Assembly (NCBI GenBank): GCA_965207915.1 | Contig: OZ242304.1 | Location: 2,294,001 to 2,358,000, forward strand | Direction of reading: 5' to 3' | From: VXNJ01 sp009840625 | GTDB taxonomy: Bacteria; Chloroflexota; UBA11872; VXNJ01 | Length of the DNA: 64,000 bases | Shown here: in pieces, positions 1-7,880 of the stretch | How the letters are laid out: each line of letters begins with the position of its first letter | Numbering within the stretch: position 1 is the first letter of the stretch | Made by a program: the position numbers and the translations under genes | Notes under the pieces: generated by a model | The model's input: only the letters and a program-made list of their open reading frames with translations | Database searches by the model: none | Told to the model about the DNA's origin: nothing

Positions 1-975
1 CGGCGTGATTCCGACCGCCAACGCGCGCGCTGCCGACCAGAGCAACCGGCCAAATTCCTCGGCGCCGGGCAGATCGGCCAACCGTTCCGGTGCCGCTCGC
101 GAGAGTCCGGGCAGCAGCACCAGGGCGACGGCGGCCACCACCGCTCCGAGTGGGAACTGCTGCAGGCGCGCGGCAAATCGCATCATAGCCAGGCTGCCTT
201 CGCCGGCGCTGCTGGCCAGGCGGGTGTCAACCATGATCACGAGCTGGGTAACCAGCAAGCCGCCAAGGACCGGCAGGTAAAGGACCGCGGCGCGCCGCAG
301 GTTCGGATCGCGCCAGGGTGCCGGGCGCGCGGCCAGGGGGTCGATCCGCAGCAGCCCGGGCAGTTGTACCAGCAGATGGGCGCCAGCGCCCAAAAGGTAA
401 CCCAGTGCGACCGCGATCGGACCCAGCAGCGGCGTCAGGGCGAGGATCGAGACTACCAGGACCGCATTCAGCGACGACACCGAAAACGCCGGTCCCAGGA
501 AGAGTTCGCGGGCCAGCAGGCGCGCCGTAACAACCGCCGAAAGCCCCAGTAGCAGCGCCGCCGGAAGCGTGAACCGCAGCATGTCGACGGCCAGCGGCTT
601 GGCCTCCGCAGGCAGGTCGGGGGCCAGCAATTGAACGATCGGCCCGGCGAACATGACCCCCAAGCCGACCAGCGATCCGAGCAGCAGCGCGGTTACCAAG
701 GCGACATTGGCGAACAACCGGGCCGCCGCGGCCGGGTCGCTGATCCCGGCCAGCAGCGGAACCAGCACCGCCGACACCGCCCCGCCGATCGCGACTTCCA
801 ACAGCGTGTTGGGAACGCGCGACGCGATCTCGAACGCATCCGCCTGGGCAGTCGCTCCGAAAACGGCCGCGATCACCGGCTCGCGCACAAAGCCCAGCAG
901 GCGCGAAAGAACGTTGCCGGCGGCTACCAGGCCAACGGCCGCCAGGAGTCCGGTAAATCGAGGGTCGGCGGCTAT
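1..975 (-). CDS. murJ: Lipid II flippase MurJ/MviN (3' end beyond the left edge)
   Basis: This encodes the N-terminal 325 codons of a MATE-like multi-helix membrane protein that flips lipid II across the cytoplasmic membrane for peptidoglycan synthesis. The translation shows the family hallmarks: the N-terminal SRLLGFVREPVIAAVFGA stretch, then DAFEIASRVPNTLLE, followed by alternating hydrophobic helices. The reading frame is closed by TAG at 987..985 and has no ATG, GTG or TTG before the GTG inside the FVRE motif. The best start is ATA at 975..973. It overlaps the rfaE2 stop as ATAG and lies 5 nt after an AGAGGG Shine-Dalgarno at 986..981. CTG at 945..943 is the alternative. The gene follows rfaE1-rfaE2 in one operon. 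The assignment to MurJ is firm; the start is not. Confidence 0.85.
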   Translation of the reverse strand, partial: MAADPRFTGLLAAVGLVAAGNVLSRLLGFVREPVIAAVFGATAQADAFEIASRVPNTLLEVAIGGAVSAVLVPLLAGISDPAAAARLFANVALVTALLLGSLVGLGVMFAGPIVQLLAPDLPAEAKPLAVDMLRFTLPAALLLGLSAVVTARLLARELFLGPAFSVSSLNAVLVVSILALTPLLGPIAVALGYLLGAGAHLLVQLPGLLRIDPLAARPAPWRDPNLRRAAVLYLPVLGGLLVTQLVIMVDTRLASSAGEGSLAMMRFAARLQQFPLGAVVAAVALVLLPGLSRAAPERLADLPGAEEFGRLLWSAARALAVGITP

Positions 976-1475
976 CTGGGCCCTCTATGCGACGCTGCGA
1001 CCCGGGCGGCCAGCTCGGTGGTCGAGTGCCCGTCGCGCATTCGGATGAACCTGCAGCAGGCTCCGACATCGCGGGCGCCTGCCAGTTCGGGCAATGGGCG
1101 CCGGTCGATCCCGGTCGGGTCGTACTCCACGCCCTTGGCGTAGATGTCGGGGCGCAGGTTCCTGATCAGCGCTTCGGCGGTCGGCTCCGGAAAAGGGATC
1201 ACGAAATCCACCCAGCGAACCGCGGCCAGTGCCGCCGTCCGCTCCTCGATCCCCTGAACGGGACGTCCCGGTCCTTTCAGCCGTCTGACCGTCTCGTCCA
1301 CGTTCACGCCCACAGCCAATAGATCGCCCAGTTCGGCGCAATCCTGCAGGAAAGCCAGGTGGCCGGGGTGCAGCAGATCGAAGACCCCGTTGGTGAGCAC
1401 CAGGGACTTCCCGCCGCGCTGGGCCAGGCCGGAAGCCGCGGAAGCCTCGATCACCCGGGCCGGCCGCGACTTCAC
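972..1475 (-). CDS. rfaE2: D-glycero-beta-D-manno-heptose 1-phosphate adenylyltransferase (RfaE2/HldC type)
   Basis: Transfers AMP from ATP to heptose 1-phosphate to give ADP-heptose. The 167-aa product is a single nucleotidyltransferase domain. The signature TNGVFDLLHPGH ends at about residue 39 (HxGH nucleotide-binding motif), and a GHSTTEL motif near residue 150 corresponds to the ISST-type signature. Many proteobacteria carry this domain fused to the kinase as HldE; here the two are separate genes. The GTG start overlaps the rfaE1 stop as GTGA, so translation is probably coupled. If the host is a Chloroflexota without LPS, ADP-heptose would more likely feed surface-glycan or S-layer glycosylation; that is inference. 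Confidence 0.88.
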   Translation of the reverse strand: MKSRPARVIEASAASGLAQRGGKSLVLTNGVFDLLHPGHLAFLQDCAELGDLLAVGVNVDETVRRLKGPGRPVQGIEERTAALAAVRWVDFVIPFPEPTAEALIRNLRPDIYAKGVEYDPTGIDRRPLPELAGARDVGACCRFIRMRDGHSTTELAARVAASHRGPR

Positions 1476-2488
1476 GAACGGGCCAGTCCCGCCGCAGCCA
1501 CCGCCAGGATATCTTTTGCGGAAATCGCGGCAACGCCGATTTCTGCGACCGCCGCCGCGCCGGCCAGGTTGGCCAGCAGCGCCGCTTCCGCGGGCTCGGC
1601 GCCGGCCGCCTGGGCGGCCGCGAACGCCGCCGCCACCGAATCACCGGCCCCGGAGGGATCGGCGATCCCGGCGCCGGCTACGGCCGGGATGTGCAGAGGG
1701 GTGACTGATTCATCGGCCAGGATCATTCCTTGCGCCCCCATGGTCAGCAAGACCTGGCGACAACCGAGGCGGACGCGCATCTCCTTGGCCCCGGCGCGGG
1801 CCTCTGCGAGCGTCTTGAACCGCCGCCCAAGGAACGATTCGGCTTCGGGTTGATTGGGCGTGAGCGCATCGAATCCGTGGAACCGCTCAAACCCGCCGTG
1901 CGAATCGGCGACCCGCAGGGCCCTACCGCCGCTTGCCTGCACCGCCGCCGACGCCACCGTCGGGTCGACCACTCCGCCGTCGTAGTCGGAATAGACGAGC
2001 GCATCTACAGATGCCGCGGCGTCGCGCAAACGGGCGGCCAGGTCGGCGACTATCGGGTCCGGGACCGGGGAGGGCGCAGGCGTATCGATCCGGGCAACTT
2101 GCTGGTAATTGAACTGTCGGTCGCCGCTCGCCCAGATGCGGAGTTTGGTCGGAGTGGCCCGCCCAGCGGCAACGATTATTTGGCCGGTGTCCGCACCGCC
2201 GCCACCAATGAGCTCGATCAGCTTCTCACCGCGCCGATCGTCGCCCACGACCCCCATTACCGCGACTTGGGCGCCGAGCGCGCATAGGTTGGCGGCCAGA
2301 TTGCCCGCCCCGCCGGGCAGGTGACGAAGATCGCGTTGCTCGATGACCGGGAGCGGGGCTTCCCGGGAGAGGCGCGCCACCACCCCCAGACGGTGTTCGT
2401 CGAGCACCAGATCGCCGATCACCAGGACGCGGGTCCCGGCCATGCCATCCAAGATGGCGGCCAACCGGTCATTGGTTATCTGCATCAT
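1472..2488 (-). CDS. rfaE1: D-glycero-beta-D-manno-heptose-7-phosphate kinase (RfaE1/HldA type, PfkB family)
   Basis: Phosphorylates heptose 7-phosphate at C1, the step before RfaE2. The 338-aa protein has the ribokinase fold: VLVIGDLVLDEH near the N-terminus, LPGGAGNLAANLCALGA in the substrate-binding half, and DPSGAGDSVAAAF near the C-terminus, where the Asp of GAGD is the catalytic base. The start is placed at the ATG giving MMQITNDRL, because the 26 residues upstream in the same frame are basic, low in hydrophobics and unlike the family N-terminus. It is the first gene of the rfaE1-rfaE2-murJ operon and diverges from the TPR gene at 2596. Confidence 0.87.
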   Translation of the reverse strand: MMQITNDRLAAILDGMAGTRVLVIGDLVLDEHRLGVVARLSREAPLPVIEQRDLRHLPGGAGNLAANLCALGAQVAVMGVVGDDRRGEKLIELIGGGGADTGQIIVAAGRATPTKLRIWASGDRQFNYQQVARIDTPAPSPVPDPIVADLAARLRDAAASVDALVYSDYDGGVVDPTVASAAVQASGGRALRVADSHGGFERFHGFDALTPNQPEAESFLGRRFKTLAEARAGAKEMRVRLGCRQVLLTMGAQGMILADESVTPLHIPAVAGAGIADPSGAGDSVAAAFAAAQAAGAEPAEAALLANLAGAAAVAEIGVAAISAKDILAVAAAGLARS

Positions 2489-2595
2489 CGAATCCGCAAC
2501 TCGGCCGTGCTGTCCCGCGCAATCTGCATTTTCCCCGGACGCGGCAAACCGGCGACGTTGCGCCACGCAACGATCGCGGCGATTTAGAGAATCGA

Positions 2596-3780
2596 ATGAT
2601 GATCCCGACCCGAAGTAGTTCCCAGCGCCTGGCTGCCGTCGTCGCGATGGCCGACGAGCTCGTCGGCGCCGCCCGGCCGCAGATCGCCGCCGAAATGCTC
2701 GAACAGATTAAGGCCGCGTTCCCGGATTCTCTGGGCGCCCGATTGCTTTCGCTGCGCCTCGATCTTGCCGGCGACCGGCCCTCAGAAGCATTGGACGGGG
2801 CGCGCGAAGCGCTGCGGATCGATCCCACGAATCCTCAGGCGTTGGCGATCGAGCTGCAGGCCAGGCACGCGTTGGGAGAGTCCGGCGAGGGGATCGCGAC
2901 GGCGCGCAGCCGGCTGGCGGCCATCGCCCCCGACCATCCGCAAATCGGCCCGGAAACGCCGGCCCCGACCCTTGCCGGAATCGGATTCATGCACCTTCGA
3001 CAGGGCCGCCAGCTGCTGGCCCAGCGCTGGCTCGGGGAGGCGGCTCAGACCGAAGACTGGCCCGAACTGGCGGCCGCCATCGCCCAGCTTCAGTTGGAAA
3101 GCGGCCAGGTCCGCGGGGCTTTGGAGTCTGCCCGTGCGGTACTCGATAAGTTGCCAGATTGCTTGCCGGCCAACCTGGTGTGCGCCCAGGCCAACGCCGA
3201 GCTCGGCAAACTGGCGCTGGCCGACAAGCACCTGAAACGAGCCCGCCGTTTCGATCCCGAATTCGAATTGGCACGGAGGCTATACGGCAGACTCCGGGTT
3301 TCACGCCTGGAGCTGCCGTCGATTCCGGAACTGGAACTGCCGGAAATGCTGCTGGCCCGAGCCCGGCGGGCCCTTGACCCTCCGGCCGAACCTGTCGCCG
3401 ACACCGAATCGGCACCGGACCCGGTCGGCGAATACAGCCCGCCCAGCTCCCGGTTCCTGCCCGCCGAGGATGCCGGATCGGGCCCCGATTCCGCTACCGA
3501 GACCCCCGATTCGCACGTGCCGGCGGCAACCGGTGAACTGGCTCGGTTGATGGAGGCTGGACGGTGGCCGGCCGTCCTCGAACTGCTCCGCGGCAGCGCT
3601 CACCTGCTCGACCCGGGACAATTCGCATCGCTCCCTCCGGAAGGCCTTCCGCGACTGGCGGACGAGTTGGTGCGGCTCAACTTCTCCGAGCTGGCGACCG
3701 AGGCCTATCGGCTGGCCGAGCGTCGTTCGGCGCCGGCAGTTCCGGAGCCCGCCGCAGACGACGCATCGCCCGACAATTGA
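2596..3780 (+). CDS. Tetratricopeptide-repeat protein of unknown role
   Basis: The 394-aa product is mostly alpha-helical and carries several degenerate TPR-like units in the first 220 residues, for example AREALRIDPTNPQALAIELQ and LKRARRFDPEFELARRLYG. A proline/acidic linker of roughly 80 residues follows, then a short helical C-terminal unit. No signal peptide or membrane segment is visible, so it is probably a cytoplasmic scaffold or adaptor. The start is the first of two adjacent ATG codons. It diverges from the heptose/murJ operon and stands 41 bp ahead of ndk, so the two may be co-transcribed. No specific function can be assigned from sequence. Confidence 0.75.
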   Translation: MMIPTRSSSQRLAAVVAMADELVGAARPQIAAEMLEQIKAAFPDSLGARLLSLRLDLAGDRPSEALDGAREALRIDPTNPQALAIELQARHALGESGEGIATARSRLAAIAPDHPQIGPETPAPTLAGIGFMHLRQGRQLLAQRWLGEAAQTEDWPELAAAIAQLQLESGQVRGALESARAVLDKLPDCLPANLVCAQANAELGKLALADKHLKRARRFDPEFELARRLYGRLRVSRLELPSIPELELPEMLLARARRALDPPAEPVADTESAPDPVGEYSPPSSRFLPAEDAGSGPDSATETPDSHVPAATGELARLMEAGRWPAVLELLRGSAHLLDPGQFASLPPEGLPRLADELVRLNFSELATEAYRLAERRSAPAVPEPAADDASPDN

Positions 3781-3821
3781 CGGCATTTCCGCGACCGGAT
3801 CCCAGCGAGAGGTATCCCAAA

Positions 3822-4283
3822 TTGTTCGAACGCACTTTCGTGCTGCTCAAACCCGACGCCCTGCAGCGCAGCCTGGCCGGCGAAATCCTGTCCCGGCTAG
3901 ACCGTCGCGGCTACCGGTTCGTCGCGCTCAAGCTCCTGCAGCCGACGTCCGAGCAGGCGAGGGCCCACTATGCCGAGCACGCCGGCAAGTTCTTCTTTGA
4001 CGGCCTCGTCGAACACCTGACCTCGGGACCCGTATTGGCTATGGTTCTGGAAGCCCCGAACGCGGTCTCGTCGGTCCGGCAACTGGTCGGCGCGACGCGT
4101 CCCGCGGAAGCCGCCGCCGGGACAATCCGCGGCGATCTCGGCCAGTCGCCGCTGCGGAATCTCGTACACGCCGCCGATTCGCCAGAAAACGCCGCCCTCG
4201 AACTGGCGATCTATTTCAATCAGGCCGACCTGCTCGATTACGAGCGCGGCTCCGACCGCTGGATATTCGAACCGGGCGATTGA
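3822..4283 (+). CDS. ndk: Nucleoside diphosphate kinase
   Basis: Exchanges gamma-phosphates between nucleoside triphosphates and diphosphates through a phosphohistidine. The 153-aa length is typical of the family. ERTFVLLKPDALQRS opens the fold, and the active-site stretch NLVHAADS puts the catalytic His at about residue 116. The usual consensus is NxxHGSD, so this site is slightly divergent. A TTG start is chosen because it gives the normal N-terminus MFERTFVLLKPD and has an AGAGG ribosome site 8-9 nt upstream. The frame remains open further upstream into the TPR gene, but that part is non-coding in this frame. It converges on the aconitase gene with only 12 bp between. Confidence 0.93.
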   Translation: MFERTFVLLKPDALQRSLAGEILSRLDRRGYRFVALKLLQPTSEQARAHYAEHAGKFFFDGLVEHLTSGPVLAMVLEAPNAVSSVRQLVGATRPAEAAAGTIRGDLGQSPLRNLVHAADSPENAALELAIYFNQADLLDYERGSDRWIFEPGD

Positions 4284-4295
4284 CCCGGCAACCGC

Positions 4296-6572
4296 CTAGC
4301 CGGTCTGACTCCTGATCACGTTCAGGGCCGAACCGGCCCACAGCCAGGCTATCTGCTCGGGATTCAGGGTGTGGGAAAGACTGATCCGATCGACCGAACC
4401 GTCGGAGTGGTCGATACGTGCCCGCAACCCGCGGCCGGGAGCGATCTCGGCCACATCCTCGAGCGTGATTCGGTCGTCGGACCGCAGCAGGTCGTAGTCG
4501 GCGCGGTCGTCGAATGTCAGGGGCAGGACCCCCTGCTTTTTCAGGTTGGTTTCGTGAATGCGCGCAAACGAGCGCGTGATGACCACGGCCGCCCCGAGCA
4601 GCCGCGGCGACATCGCGGCGTGCTCGCGCGAGGACCCTTCCCCGTAGTTCTCGTCCCCGACAGCCACCCAGCTGCGCCCGGCCGCGGCCAAGTTCCGGGC
4701 AACCTCGGGCAGCGGTTTCGGGCGGCCGTCGCCGGCCAGGTCAGGCCCGTGCCCGGGTTGGTCGGCGAACGCGTTGTTGGCGCCCAGGAACATGTTGTCG
4801 GAGATGTTGTCCAGGTGACCCCGGAACCGCAGCCAGGGCCCGGCCGGCGAAATGTGGTCGGTCGTGCACTGTCCGACGGCCTTTAGCAGCACCGCCATGT
4901 CGGCGAATTGGTCAGGCGCCCGCCTCGCGAACGGCTCCAGCAGCTGCAGGCGGCTGCTTTCCGGATCGACTTCGATCGGATCGGTCTCGCCGTTGGGAGC
5001 TACGTATCCGGTTCCGCGGGCGATAAATCCGCTGTCCGGCACCTCCGGCGCCGGAGAGGGCGGTTGCAATTGGACGCCGCCACTGCCGGGCACCCGATCG
5101 CGGCGCGGATCGAATCCGAGCCGTCCGCCGATCGCCAGCCCGACCGCGACTTCGGGACTGGTGATGAAGTTCATCGTTTCCGGATTGCCGTCGTTGCGCC
5201 GCGGGAAGTTGCGATTAAAAGAGGTGACTATCGAATTGCGGGCCGGGACCGGCTCCTGGGGTGCTTCCGGGTCGGCCCGACGCCACTGCCCGATGCAAGG
5301 GCCGCAGGCGTTGGCCAGCACGGTAGCCCCGATCGCCTCCAGGTCGGCGATCTGCCCGTCGCGCTCGAGCGTGGCGCGAACCATCTCCGAACCGGGCGTC
5401 ACCAGCAGCGGAGTCGCCACCTGCAGTCCCCGCGACGTCGCCTGGCGAGCGACCTCGGCCGCCCGCGAAATGTCCTCGTAGGAGGAGTTGGTGCAGCTTC
5501 CGATCAGAACCGCCGAAAGGTCGTCGGGAAACCCCTCGCTGGCGATCTCGTCGGCCAGCTTGGAAAGTGGCCGCGCTCGGTCGGGCCGGTGCGGACCGAC
5601 CACGTGCGGTTCAAGGGCCGAAAGGTCGATCTCGATCACCTCATCGTAATAGCGCTCCGGATCGTCGGCGATTTCCGGGTCGGCGACCAGCAGGTCCGTT
5701 TCGGCTTCGGCCAGATCGGCGACTTCGGCGCGGCCGGTCGATCGCAGGTAGGCTGACATCCGGCGGTCGAACGGGAACACCGAGGTCGTTGCTCCGACTT
5801 CGGCCCCCATGTTGGTGATCGTCGCCTTGCCGGTGCAGGAAATCGTCTCGCAGCCCGGCCCGAAGTACTCGATGATCCGGTTGGTGCCGCCCTTCGTGGT
5901 CAGGATCCCGGCGAGCTTTAGGATCACGTCCTTGGGAGCACTCCAGCCCGCCAGCGAACCGGTCAGCCGCACCCCGAGGACGGAGGGTGCGAGCACTTCC
6001 CACGGGAACCCGACCATCACGTCGACCGCGTCGGCGCCGCCGACGCCGATCGACAGGGTGCAGAGACCGCCACCGTTTGGAGTGTGCGAATCGGTGCCGA
6101 TGATCATCGAACCGGGCACGGCGTAGTTTTCTAGGACTACCTGGTGGATGATCCCGGACCCCGGTTCCCAGAAGCCGAGCCCCCAGGTCGCCGCCGCCGC
6201 GCGCAGGAAAGTGAAGACCTCGTTGTTCTCCAGCCGCGCCCGCGCAAGGTCGGGGGCGGCCCCGATCTGGGCCCGGATTAGGTGGTCGCAGTGCACTGTG
6301 GTCGGCACCTGGGCCCGGTCTTGGCCGGCCAGCCGGAATTGCAGCAGCGCCATCTGGCCGGTCACGTCTTGCAACGCCACCCGGTCGGGGCGCAACATGA
6401 TCCAGGATCCCGGGTCCAGCGAAATCTGGTCCGCGTCGTCGGCGTGGCCCCACAGGATCTTCTCGGCCAGCGTCAACGGCCGGCCCGACCGCCGGCGAAT
6501 CGTTTGCAGCCGGCCGCGCAGGGTCCGGTACAGATCGCTTACCGCCGCAGAATCGACACCGTTTTCGGCCAT
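4296..6572 (-). CDS. acn: Aconitate hydratase, mitochondrial-type (monomeric, about 758 aa)
   Basis: Interconverts citrate and isocitrate through cis-aconitate in the TCA cycle. The length of 758 aa and the domain order match the mitochondrial-type aconitase rather than the roughly 890-aa AcnA or the AcnB type. Visible signatures are GTDSHTPNGGG, IGSCTNSS (first cluster Cys), ANACGPCIGQW (two cluster cysteines) and, in the swivel domain, GEGSSREHAAMSPR with the substrate-binding Ser-Arg. The [4Fe-4S] ligand set is therefore complete. It starts at ATG (MAENGVDS). The sucCD-mdh block lies 1.3 kb away, separated by a HigBA module. Confidence 0.95.
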   Translation of the reverse strand: MAENGVDSAAVSDLYRTLRGRLQTIRRRSGRPLTLAEKILWGHADDADQISLDPGSWIMLRPDRVALQDVTGQMALLQFRLAGQDRAQVPTTVHCDHLIRAQIGAAPDLARARLENNEVFTFLRAAAATWGLGFWEPGSGIIHQVVLENYAVPGSMIIGTDSHTPNGGGLCTLSIGVGGADAVDVMVGFPWEVLAPSVLGVRLTGSLAGWSAPKDVILKLAGILTTKGGTNRIIEYFGPGCETISCTGKATITNMGAEVGATTSVFPFDRRMSAYLRSTGRAEVADLAEAETDLLVADPEIADDPERYYDEVIEIDLSALEPHVVGPHRPDRARPLSKLADEIASEGFPDDLSAVLIGSCTNSSYEDISRAAEVARQATSRGLQVATPLLVTPGSEMVRATLERDGQIADLEAIGATVLANACGPCIGQWRRADPEAPQEPVPARNSIVTSFNRNFPRRNDGNPETMNFITSPEVAVGLAIGGRLGFDPRRDRVPGSGGVQLQPPSPAPEVPDSGFIARGTGYVAPNGETDPIEVDPESSRLQLLEPFARRAPDQFADMAVLLKAVGQCTTDHISPAGPWLRFRGHLDNISDNMFLGANNAFADQPGHGPDLAGDGRPKPLPEVARNLAAAGRSWVAVGDENYGEGSSREHAAMSPRLLGAAVVITRSFARIHETNLKKQGVLPLTFDDRADYDLLRSDDRITLEDVAEIAPGRGLRARIDHSDGSVDRISLSHTLNPEQIAWLWAGSALNVIRSQTG

Positions 6573-7060
6573 GGTCCGGTTTGACTCCAGCTACTTGCCT
6601 CTACAGCCGAATTTACTCAATGACACGCGGCGATCGCCGTGATCGTCAAACTGCGAATTCGTTGGCCCCCTGAGCGAAAGCGGCTCCCAAGTCCTGCTAA
6701 GTGGAAACCAGGTCAAATCACGCTAACGCCGCCGACGCGTTCCAACAATTCGCGGCGGGAGACAACGCTTGTGGTCACGCGATCGATCCAATACTGCGGT
6801 GCGGCTTTTGCGGATCTGCATGACCATGACCGTTGATGGCGGGCTGTCATTTGAAACGTGAATACGGTTCATGTTGGCTGTGACTAGCTTCCATGGCCGA
6901 CCGACATGGCCTACAGTTCCCGTCGTGTGGTTGCCGGGACCCCCCAACCTAATCCCGCAAGAGTCCCAGGCCTCCCAGTACAGGCAGCCGCCGGCGAGCG
7001 CTTTTCCGTCGGTGCCGCGCCCAGCCACAGGCGGCGGGTGATGCACCGTAACCCGCTACA
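6573..7060. other. Intergenic region between acn and higBA
   Basis: About 490 bp upstream of both acn (- strand) and higB (+ strand). Open frames here are short and lack protein-like composition. It must hold the acn promoter, but no confident -35/-10 pair is visible for it. The higB promoter candidate begins just after this stretch. Confidence 0.5.
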
Positions 7061-7074
7061 TGGTACAATATGCC
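7061..7074 (+). promoter_or_regulatory. Candidate extended -10 promoter of higBA, leaderless
   Basis: TGGTACAAT places a TACAAT hexamer at 7064-7069 behind a TGn extension, with 5 nt before the chosen higB ATG at 7075. That spacing would put the transcription start at or beside the ATG, so the mRNA would lack a 5' leader. No good -35 box is visible. The mazE promoter at 58494-58499 has the same geometry. Confidence 0.4.
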
Positions 7075-7347
7075 ATGCAGTTTAGGCACGTAGGATTGAG
7101 GCGATTATGGGAACGTGGCGATGGCCGCCGCATCAATCCTGAGCATGTGGTCCGCGTCAACCGCATCCTGGACGATCTGGCTCAGGCCATCCAGCCAGCG
7201 GACATGCGCCGACCCAGCTACCGCTTGCATCAGCTGCGCGGCAACCGGCGTGGCACCTGGAGCGTCCGGGTTTCCGGCAACTGGCGGATCACATTCCGGT
7301 TCGTCGAAGGCCAGGCAGTGGACATAGACCTTGAGGACTATCACTAG
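7075..7347 (+). CDS. higB: HigB-like toxin (RelE superfamily)
   Basis: A 90-aa RelE-fold ribonuclease toxin, expected to cleave mRNA on the ribosome. The sequence matches the HigB pattern through its whole length: RHVGLRRLWERGDGRRI, the central RRPSYRLHQLRGNRRGTWSV, and the C-terminal SGNWRITFRF...DLEDYH. The start MQFRHVGL is chosen over an ATG 15 nt upstream because it matches the family N-terminus. As is usual for HigBA, the toxin gene precedes the antitoxin. There is no Shine-Dalgarno before the ATG, in keeping with a leaderless transcript. Confidence 0.9.
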   Translation: MQFRHVGLRRLWERGDGRRINPEHVVRVNRILDDLAQAIQPADMRRPSYRLHQLRGNRRGTWSVRVSGNWRITFRFVEGQAVDIDLEDYH

Positions 7348-7369
7348 ACGGAGGAAGCAGGGACCACAA

Positions 7370-7639
7370 ATGAGCGCAAAGAACCCGACCCACCCGGCCG
7401 CCGGTCTGCGGGATGACCTAGAAGCGGCAGGGTGGACGGTCAACGAATTTGCAGCCCGCCTGGGCGTCAGCCGGAACACGGCCTCCCGGCTGCTGAACGG
7501 ACGATGTGGCATATCGCCCGAGGTGGCCCTCGCATTAGAGCGCGTCGGCTGGAGCAACGCTGAATTCTGGATGCGCCGGCAGGCCAGTTACGACTTGGCA
7601 ATGGCCCGCCGCGCACGGGAAGCGACTCCCGTCGCTTAA
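7370..7639 (+). CDS. higA: HigA antitoxin (XRE-family helix-turn-helix)
   Basis: An 89-aa antitoxin that neutralises HigB and represses the operon. The helix-turn-helix is visible at about residues 25-55 (NEFAARLGVSRNTASRLLNG), followed by the HigA-typical ISPEVALALERVGWSNAEFWMRRQASYDLA. The ATG at 7370 is preceded by GGAGG at good spacing; the open frame upstream overlaps higB and is not needed. The pair is inserted between acn and sucC, which elsewhere form ordinary housekeeping gene order, consistent with a mobile accessory module. Confidence 0.9.
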   Translation: MSAKNPTHPAAGLRDDLEAAGWTVNEFAARLGVSRNTASRLLNGRCGISPEVALALERVGWSNAEFWMRRQASYDLAMARRAREATPVA

Positions 7640-7880
7640 TCGCGGTGTGGCGGTCGTCCGCTCTTAATCCGCAGGATGATCTCCCGGTCGAACGGCTTCC
7701 AGCGCAGGCGTATAGGAGTCCGGCGCGGCGATAACGACGACAATAACCCGCGCTGGGTGCGTGCCACTACTCAACCATTGCGTCAGCCCGTCGAATTACT
7801 CGGGCGCCGCCGGCGACCCCGATAATGGGGCCGCGTTTCGGGCAATCGTCCGCGCGATGCAGGCCCTGCGATGGCAGCAA

